64,000 bases of DNA from Bettongia penicillata ogilbyi. Lineage: Eukaryota; Chordata; Mammalia; Diprotodontia; Potoroidae. This document shows, piece after piece, positions 58,701-64,000 of the stretch. The notes under the pieces were generated by a model that searched no databases, was not told where the DNA came from, and saw only the letters and a program-made list of their open reading frames with translations. How positions within the stretch are numbered: the first letter of the stretch is position 1; every line of letters starts with the position of its first letter. The stretch lies in assembly GCA_023548195.1 (NCBI GenBank), contig JAJHZJ010000696.1, positions 1,427,843 through 1,491,842 of the forward strand, given 5' to 3'. The translations under genes were made by a program, and so were the position numbers.

Positions 58701-61700
58701 CCTCTAGCTCCAAATCTTTCTCTCAGTCAGGCTCTCCCATCCTTCCATCCCCTCTATCTCCTAATCTTTCCTCCTTCAGTGGAACTACATGGCCTTCCAT
58801 CTTCCCAGTGCACTGTGCTGGAGGCCCCATGCCACAACTGCAAGTCACAATGGGACAAAGTATTTGCTTACGATAAACCTTGGGAAAAGCTGATTCAGAA
58901 AAGAAACACAAAAGTGAGGGCCCTGCAGGGCTGACCATGGTGAAAGAACTTCAGCTTCTGGGATTTCTTCATATTGGTCTTCCAGTCAGGTAGGAGAGTG
59001 GCTAAGCTCAGAAAGAGGCCCATTAAACGTATGCATGCTCTTTAAACTGACCTCCAGCATTTGATTTGCCCACGATCAGGGACAAGATAATAAAGGTGTC
59101 ATTTCAGTGAGATGTGATTTGAAGTACTATCAGAAGAATAGTCCAAGACAAAGAACAATTACTCTGTTTTTTGTAACTTCAAAAGACATACAAGAATTGA
59201 TATTAATGCTTACCATCTTCCCAGATCTTCTGTGCTTCTGTCCAAAATGCAATGTTTGGTTCTTCTAAATGAAAAAGAGCCCAGGATTTTGAGCGGAAAT
59301 TAGGCCCGTGGAAACAAGCGAGTGTCATGTGATTTCCATGTAGGCTCATAGAGCCTCCAAATTGCATTCCATCTTCTGGTAATGGAATCTGAAACAAGGA
59401 TATGTGGCATCCCGATACAACCTTCAAAACTCCAGGCCAGTGGCGGTGATGAGCAGCGTCCAACACTGCAAGAGAATGGCAGGCCATTAATATCGAAGCA
59501 CCCTCTCCTCTGAGCAGCAAGAGTAGCAACCTTGCTGTTTGGTGTTTGGCTGACCCAGAACGGGGTGGGGTACATGAGACAACGAATGATATAATGAGCT
59601 TGAATGCCACCCTCCACTGCCAGGGGGTGTTTAGGGAAAAAGATGCCAGCATGTGAAGTCAAGAAATGCGTGCAAGAAAAGGGAGAAGAGGTATCTGAGA
59701 AGGGTTGATGTGGACGCCATCTCTGAATCACCTACGAGATGGGCACCCAGTTCTGACAGCACTGCAGGGGGCTGGGTTGCCACTGGGTATTTTCATTTCA
59801 TGGCATGGTATTTTCAATAGCTCTCAGCTGTTCACCACTGCAAACTCATTCTTTTGAGGTCAGTATTGTCCCACTGTGAGATATGGCTGGGAATCATGAA
59901 GCATCATGACTCCAAAGGCTGTCCCAAAGGACAAGCATGGATCTAAGGAGACCTACAACCACATCACCAGCAATGACAAGCACACAACAAGTGGGTGGGC
60001 TGACAAACGGCAGGCCCAAAGGGTCATAGATGCTCAAGGCTGCACTGGAGCACTGAGCCCCTCTGGATGGCACATATGTGGAAGAATAGGGAAAAAATAA
60101 CACGGGATGGCTGTGTGACTGGGACAAGCAGAGACAACAGGCAGAAGGATGACACCACCAATCCACTGAAGGATCAAAGAGTGATGATAACCATGAAAAC
60201 AATAACAACAAAGGCTAGCTCTCACACAGGACTTTTATGACTATTATCCCATTTGATCTATATGGCAACCCTGGGGCTAAGTGCCACTGTCATCCTTATT
60301 TTTCAGATGAGGAAATGGAGGCAAACGACTTGCCCAGGGTCCTACAGCCAGCAAGTGCCTGAGGGTGAATCTGAACTCAGATCTTCCTGACCCCAGGCCA
60401 GCTCTCTATCACTGAGACACACCAGCTGCTTCTCAAGTATTAAAACATGTTGTAGACAACATGACAGAAGTGACAAAGCTGTTTGAAAAATGTTAAGACT
60501 GAGGTGAACCAGAGCTAGGAGAAGTCATTATGAAAGTATCTGATTATGGGTCTCTTTTTAACAATAAACCAGTTGGCTGATTCCTTTTCAAATTTCTTGC
60601 TCAGGTAGAATGTAAAATCTTATCTACACAAGCATATGGGGTTAATAACGCTGTACTTCCTTAAAGAATAAAAATGACGTTTTCTTTAGAAAGAGTTTTT
60701 TAAAAATTTATGACTGAGGAAATATTTAATGAATACAGCCTAAAGGAGACTTCTCTCCAGGTTGCGACTAACTGGTCTAAGAGAAAAACACAGTACATGA
60801 GGATGTGTCCTCGTGACTCTTACGCAGTTCTTGTGAATTCTTCTCTAGATGGCTGGCTGTTGCCTTCGGGGGAAGGTAAGGAACTGGTCCCCAGGTAGAG
60901 AGAGCCCGTTTGCTTGTGTCAAACTGCTGGGTGAAGAACTCCTGGAGTTTCATTCCTATTTTTATCAAGTCTGGAGTGGTTGATCTGGAAATCATTACTT
61001 GGAAAATATCCCATTTTAAATCTCCATGGACAAAAATTTCACTAAATCATAAAAGAGAATATTTGAGTAAATATGGTAATAGTTAGGTCACATCACAATT
61101 TTTCCATTCTTTTTTTCCCTCTATTTTAAATCAACTATGCCATATAAAATACCCAGCTAAAAAACTAGGCTTCGGGTTTTTTGAAATAAGTTTTAGAAAA
61201 TATATAAGAACACAGACTAAAGATGAAAGGTATTCACAGAAAGGCCTGTGTTATAATACCTTTTATCTGACATGCTTGAATCCAGTGTATTATACAGATT
61301 CACTTTCCACTCATCCTGTAGCTTGAGGTCTGCATTACTGAAGATGCCCATGAGGATGCTCGACCCCATGTAATCCACACGAGCTTCAGTTGAACCCAGA
61401 GTAATTTGTATTTTGTGACTCGGTTGTTGATTTGGATGTTCAGAAATATGAGCTGAAAGAGACACATTTAGTCACTTTTCAAAGAAGTTGTTGGTTTTAA
61501 AGAAATAATTAGAATAAAACATTTTTAACTTTTTAAGTCAAACTAATAGACATTTTTACCTCTTAATAAAATAATTTCATCTTTAGTTTCTATTTAATCA
61601 GCCAATTTATGAAGTGCTTGTAACATGGCTATCCCTACTCTCAGGAGCCTATATTCTAACAAGGGAGGTAAGTACAAATGGATGGATGTATTAATATAAA

Positions 61701-63910
61701 GAGAATAAATACAAGGTCGTTAGAAGGAATGACAGTAGTGATTGGGGGTGGGGAGAGGCAGGGAGAAGTCAGGAAGGGTTTTCTGAGGCAGGGAGCACCT
61801 GAGCCACATTTGGAAGGAAGACAGACTGGAGGAGGGAGAGGTAAGGAGGGAGGAGGGCACTGAGCTGAAAGGAAATCTTAAATGAACGTTTAAGAAGAAC
61901 ATAAATACCAGTTTAGTTACTGAACGTACCAACCATCTCCAAGGTGTTGACGTCTATGGTACCACCAACCACGCCGCCCTTTGAATCCAACTGGGATCTG
62001 CCCAGGCCAACAGACATGCTGATCTCTCGGTCTCTGTTACTTCCCACTGACAGACGACCCTGACTTTTCAAACCACTGGTGGTCCATCTGGAGAAAAAAA
62101 ATAAGTGGGACCTAATTGAGATGGATGGATTTCAGTGTCTCAAATTAGGAAAATGAAGACTTAAAACTGGTTAGCTTTGCCAAGGACATTGTGCCAGAGT
62201 CTATTAAAAAAAAAAAGGCTAGAAGTGACAGGCTATGATACTGTAGCAATAAAAGAAAGCTTTTCTGCTATCCAGACAGAGGCTCTCCTACTCTCTTTAT
62301 AATATTCACAGAATGGAAGAACTAGAGAACTGGACCCCAGCAGCCACTGAGTTTCCTTGGTGGAGATACTAGACTGGTTTGCCATTTCCTTCTCCAGCTC
62401 ATTTGACAGATGAGGAAACTGAGGTAAAGAGGTTAAGTGACATGCCCAAGATCACACAGCTAGGAAGTGTCTGGGGCTAGATTTGAATTTGGGAAGATCA
62501 GCCTTCCTGGTTTCAAGCCCAGTGCGCTCTGATGCCCCGTGACAGCCACTCTTAAAAACGAACAACTTACGTCGTATTCCCCATGACGTTGCTCATGTTC
62601 ATCTGAACGTTCAGCTGTTTGAGGTTGATGGCAAACACAACCAGGGTCTCCCAGGGGGCGCCTTGCTGGCTGGCTGCTTTGTTAGACTTATTGAAAGGAG
62701 TAGATGTTCTTGAGAGTGAATCTAAAAAAGTTAAATGACATTTTGGAGCAAAAAGACATTCAGGTTCGTTCAAAGCGAAACCTAATACAAATCTCCTGGC
62801 TATAATAATCAGAACTAAAAAAAATCATGAAACAGTTTTCCATATGATTTTTGAAAGTGTGTGTGTGTTTGTCCTTCGCTGCCGAAGAAAATGCCATCAG
62901 AGAAATGATGACCTGACTTGCACTTGACTTTGTTTTGAGTGAGGGAGGGCTGTGCAGGTCACCAGCCTCACCTCTCCTCCAGAGGCATCTGAATCCAGTG
63001 ACCAGATATTCATCAGGATGATTGGAGATGACCCAGGATGAGGCAACTGGGGTTAAGTGACTTGCCCAAGGTCACACAGCTAGTGAGTGTCAAGTGTCTG
63101 AGATGAGATTTGAATTCAGGTCTTCCTGACTCCTGCACTGGTGCTCTATCCACTGTACCACCTAGTTGCCTTTCCATAGGGTAGGACAGATTTCTATAGC
63201 CAAGTGAGGGTGTATGTTATTCCCGCTTTGAGCCAAATCCAGTGAGAGAAAGGTTCAAACAATGCTCACCTCCCTGCCTTCTTCCCACTGTAATAGGTGG
63301 GGGTGGGAGTGGGGGTGGGGGTGGGGGTGGGGCGGTGTGAAGACAGAGGCACGTAACAGCTGCTGGGGCCTGAGGGAAACAGAAAGACAGCTCAGCAACA
63401 CCAAGCCTTGGGTGAAGGCCCTGGACCATGAAAGTAGATGACTGTCATGGCTCTCTCCAGTGATGTGGCCACCAGTGTGAGGCTGAGGCCTGTTCTGGGA
63501 CACAGTGAGTAGCTAAGTGTGTCTGCAGAAGGCTGTCCTGGTGAAGGAGGAGACATATGCCTCGAATGTGAGGCAAAAGACTTGGAATCTTGTCCCAAGG
63601 GTGGGGAGCCAAGGGCACACATGCTAACAGGTCACCTTTGGCTTCCACTTACCTCTCTGGGGAACTGATGAGTCAGACACACTCCTGGAGCGCATGGAGG
63701 CAGGAGATTTCAGATTCTGAGCAGCTGCTCCTGGGGTCACGCTGCTGTTTGCCATGTGGTCATTGAACATCGTAGGTGACTGGGCCACGTGGGTGAAGGA
63801 GGCTGCCTGGCTGGGTTGCTCCCAGGTCCTGCAGTAAGCTTTGCGGGAAGATTCTGGTGAAAGGTGCTGACTCACTCCTTCAATGGAATCCGGCGTCCCA
63901 GGGCCAGATG
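49245..63910 (-). CDS. BLTP1: BLTP1 (KIAA1109), last 11 exons and 3' UTR
   Basis: Bridge-like lipid transfer protein family member 1 (KIAA1109; Tweek in flies, Csf1 in yeast), a rod-shaped protein of about 5,000 residues that moves phospholipid between membranes at contact sites. Eleven minus-strand exons join in agreeing phase to give the C-terminal 714 residues, which correspond to the region named FSA_C in domain databases. Nearly every exon matches the human C-terminus as I remember it. The chain ends in a charged tail (DEKERKGKDKEEH) and TAA at 49771-49773. The 5' part of the gene lies above base 64,000. No frame breaks were found, so the gene looks intact here. The assignment is also supported by ADAD1 downstream in the same orientation. 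Confidence 0.96.
49264..49269 (-). terminator. Polyadenylation signal AATAAA for BLTP1
   Basis: AATAAA on the minus strand, about 500 nt after the BLTP1 stop codon, followed within 30 nt by a T/G-rich stretch. Cleavage would fall near 49,235-49,255. Confidence 0.6.
49771..49987 (-). CDS. BLTP1: BLTP1 last coding exon and stop
   Basis: 217 bp of coding sequence. Acceptor CTTTTTAAG at 49988-49989, stop TAA at 49773-49771. It encodes LISWTGRKIDPVGVDYILQK, LGFHHARTTIPKWLQRGVMD, PLDKVLSVLIKKLGTSLQDE and a Lys/Glu-rich tail ending in EEH. This C-terminus is almost identical to the human protein. Confidence 0.97.
50383..50582 (+). mobile_element. MIR SINE, BLTP1 intron
   Basis: 'agaagtgctgggttcaaatc', then 'cttgggcaagtcacttcaat' and 'gttgttattgctgtgaggat': a MIR copy in plus orientation. 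Confidence 0.75.
51040..51290 (-). mobile_element. MIR-type SINE, minus strand
   Basis: 'cttgtccaaggtcacacatg' and 'gtcagaatttgaacccaggt' are the reverse of MIR. The copy lies about 130 bp from the penultimate BLTP1 exon. Confidence 0.7.
51417..51582 (-). CDS. BLTP1: BLTP1 penultimate exon
   Basis: 166 bp. Acceptor TGCTCCAG at 51583-51584, donor GTGTGT at 51416. It encodes IFPPRLLSTRPGQKSPVIIH, DDNSSEKDREESITYTTVDW and RDFMCNTWHLEPTL. Ends in phase 2; the split arginine codon joins to the last exon. Confidence 0.95.
53140..53850 (-). mobile_element. L1 3' end, minus strand, BLTP1 intron
   Basis: 'cacaacttgttcagccattc', 'gcactgatggatcaaagggc' and 'gttggccatagttctaaatt': an inverted marsupial L1 3' end. 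It includes a (CTCC)n-type tract at 53700-53742. Confidence 0.8.
54923..55057 (-). CDS. BLTP1: BLTP1 exon, 3rd from the end
   Basis: 135 bp. Acceptor TTTCCAG at 55058-55059, donor GTAGGC at 54922. It encodes TNVKPKVECSVVTEFTDHIC, VTMDAELIMFLHDLVSAYLK and the lysine-rich EKEK. Phase 1 at both ends. Confidence 0.95.
55105..55340. repeat. A/T-rich TATACA/TATG tract
   Basis: Degenerate alternating TATA, CATA and GTAT text, lying about 50 bp upstream of a BLTP1 acceptor. Confidence 0.8.
55822..56016 (-). CDS. BLTP1: BLTP1 exon, 4th from the end
   Basis: 195 bp. Acceptor CTATATAG at 56017-56018, donor GTGGGT at 55821. It encodes LNLLRNVDANNTESSTTVKS, SSLLSGFRGGSSYNHETETI and FALPRMQLDFKSIHVQEPQE. 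Phase 1 at both ends. Confidence 0.95.
56753..56956 (-). CDS. BLTP1: BLTP1 exon, 5th from the end
   Basis: 204 bp. Acceptor GGGTCAG at 56957-56958, donor GTCAGT at 56752. It encodes SSDHSTYVVQTLDFHLGHNT, MVTKPCGALESPMATITKIT and RRRHENPPHGVASVKEWFNY. Phase 1 at both ends. Confidence 0.95.
57920..57966 (+). repeat. 26-bp tandem duplication
   Basis: 'cccctgattccttggggcca' occurs twice with a 26-bp period. Confidence 0.9.
58020..58440 (+). repeat. Dispersed repeat with 'tactgtgtgcc' head, best copy
   Basis: Begins 'caacaaacatttatcaaagc', then 'ctgtgctgaggataccaaaa', 'caggaactcatagtcaaaag', 'ggtgggattttagctggggc' and 'gatgaagggtcttgtgtgag'. Related, shorter or more decayed copies lie at about 510-860, 1290-1380, 1635-2240, 42555-42770, 46765-46900, 54740-54840 and 61590-61865. 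A medium-reiterated mammalian family that I cannot name with certainty. Confidence 0.65.
59214..59465 (-). CDS. BLTP1: BLTP1 exon, 6th from the end
   Basis: 252 bp. Acceptor CTCTTGCAG at 59466-59467, donor GTAAGC at 59213. It encodes LDAAHHRHWPGVLKVVSGCH, ISLFQIPLPEDGMQFGGSMS, LHGNHMTLACFHGPNFRSKS and EEPNIAFWTEAQKIWEDG. It is the largest uninterrupted conserved block of BLTP1 in the window. Phase 1 at both ends. Confidence 0.96.
60215..60432 (-). mobile_element. MIR/CORE SINE, minus strand
   Basis: 'gatgaggaaatggaggcaaa', 'gacttgcccagggtcctaca' and 'tctgaactcagatcttcctg': an inverted CORE-SINE in a BLTP1 intron. Confidence 0.8.
60824..61041 (-). CDS. BLTP1: BLTP1 exon, 7th from the end
   Basis: 218 bp. 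Acceptor TGATTTAG at 61042-61043, donor GTAAGA at 60823. It encodes SEIFVHGDLKWDIFQVMISR, STTPDLIKIGMKLQEFFTQQ and FDTSKRALSTWGPVPYLPPK. The donor choice is set by phase: joining at 60824 continues in frame into LLDAAHHRHWPG of the next exon. Confidence 0.94.
61260..61452 (-). CDS. BLTP1: BLTP1 exon, 8th from the end
   Basis: 193 bp. Acceptor CTTTCAG at 61453-61454, donor GTATTA at 61259. It encodes HISEHPNQQPSHKIQITLGS, TEARVDYMGSSILMGIFSNA and DLKLQDEWKVNLYNTLDSSM. Ends in phase 2. Confidence 0.95.
61930..62087 (-). CDS. BLTP1: BLTP1 exon, 9th from the end
   Basis: 158 bp. Acceptor TTCTCCAG at 62088-62089, donor GTACGT at 61929. It encodes WTTSGLKSQGRLSVGSNRDR, EISMSVGLGRSQLDSKGGVV and GGTIDVNTLEMV, an alternating beta-strand pattern expected in the lipid-transfer rod. 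Ends in phase 1. Confidence 0.95.
62368..62545 (-). mobile_element. Marsupial SINE, minus strand, BLTP1 intron
   Basis: 'gactggtttgccatttcctt', 'gaggaaactgaggtaaagag' and 'gatcacacagctaggaagtg' are the reverse of the SINE family. It ends 25 bp from a BLTP1 exon. Confidence 0.85.
62571..62721 (-). CDS. BLTP1: BLTP1 exon, 10th from the end
   Basis: 151 bp. Acceptor TTTTTTAG at 62722-62723, donor GTAAGT at 62570. It encodes SLSRTSTPFNKSNKAASQQG and then the folded WETLVVFAINLKQLNVQMNM and SNVMGNT. Ends in phase 2. Confidence 0.95.
62870..63040 (+). repeat. Dispersed repeat, copy C
   Basis: Matches copy A over about 165 bp ('cagagaaatgatgacctgac', 'gaatccagtgaccagatatt'). It begins with 'cttcgctgccgaagaaaatg', and runs directly into an inverted SINE. 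Confidence 0.75.
63040..63172 (-). mobile_element. Truncated marsupial SINE, minus strand
   Basis: Reads 'gttaagtgacttgcccaagg...cactgtaccacctagttgcc', the reverse of a SINE head and CORE. It is fused to the dispersed repeat at 62870-63040. Confidence 0.8.
63296..63336 (+). repeat. (GGGGTG)n tract with quadruplex potential
   Basis: 'gggggtgggagtgggggtgg' and further GGGGTG units: at least six runs of three or more G in 40 bp. It lies in a BLTP1 intron, so the sense RNA is C-rich. Confidence 0.9.
63653..63910 (-). CDS. BLTP1: BLTP1 exon, 11th from the end
   Basis: 258 bp. Acceptor CTGCTTAG at 63911-63912, donor GTAAGT at 63652. It encodes a Ser/Pro-rich, probably flexible segment: SGPGTPDSIEGVSQHLSPES, RKAYCRTWEQPSQAASFTHV, and LKSPASMRSRSVSDSSVPQR. 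The RSRSVSDSS stretch looks like a phosphorylation-prone linker (inference). Ends in phase 1. Confidence 0.94.
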
Positions 63911-64000
63911 CTAAGCAGAGAAGGTGGAAATGCCATTGAGGGGACAGCAAAGTCTGCCATAAACTGCTGAGGGGACTATCACCCAACCAGAGCAACAGAG

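Larger units (their letters stand above)
57000..59200 (-). other. BLTP1 intron with 'tactgtgtgcc' repeat
   Basis: Between the fifth- and sixth-last exons. Apart from the repeat at 58020-58440 and the 26-bp duplication, the text is G/C-moderate and unassigned. Its open frames show no family resemblance. Confidence 0.7.

Noticed and set aside
60710..60898. Plus-strand 62-codon frame over a BLTP1 exon
   Set aside because: It is antisense to the real exon at 60824-61041, whose splice phases and protein match BLTP1.

Overview
The window is nuclear DNA from a mammal, almost certainly a marsupial (metatherian). It has long introns with GT-AG splice sites, a CpG island, vertebrate gene families and a very high load of interspersed repeats. 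The marsupial call rests on the repeats: tRNA-headed SINEs whose 3' half reads 'ggagaaggaaatgg...ccactcc...gtcacaaa.agtc', and L1 3' ends of the marsupial type (around 10.2-10.7 kb and 36.8-37.2 kb). The species cannot be fixed from the sequence alone. Nothing bacterial, plasmid or phage-like is present.

Two protein-coding genes lie on the minus strand in the same orientation. At the right (about 49.2-63.9 kb) are the last 11 exons of BLTP1 (KIAA1109), a giant bridge-like lipid-transfer protein; they encode its C-terminal 714 residues, the stop codon and a 3' UTR of about 525 nt. To the left (91-39,434) are nine consecutive coding exons of ADAD1 (Tenr), a testis RNA-binding protein with one double-stranded-RNA-binding domain and a degenerate adenosine-deaminase domain. 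They cover the start codon to residue 496; I estimate that about 80 C-terminal residues lie beyond base 1. BLTP1 followed by ADAD1 in the same direction matches human 4q27, where IL2 and IL21 come next. For both genes the splice phases agree at every junction in the window.

Between the genes, about 39.8-41.3 kb is a CpG island with two CCAAT boxes and a C-rich minisatellite full of GC boxes. It is the likely promoter of ADAD1. From 41.3 to 49.2 kb is intergenic DNA made largely of decayed SINE, L2/L3 and L1 copies, including a striking hairpin at 43.4 kb.

The 19.4-kb ADAD1 intron at 12.7-32.1 kb holds most of the mobile DNA: a MIR-like SINE, a CR1/L3-like LINE 3' end, two L1 ORF2 blocks, and a decayed class I (gamma-type) endogenous retrovirus. 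That provirus has been broken by a SINE where its reverse transcriptase should be, and by a full-length processed pseudogene of WDR45B (WIPI3) inside its integrase. Most other long open frames are products of low-complexity or GC-rich sequence and are not annotated.

I found no new biological system. The most useful observations are a probable GC-AG intron in ADAD1, the nested retroelement layers, the foldback repeat, and the GC-box minisatellite in the putative promoter.
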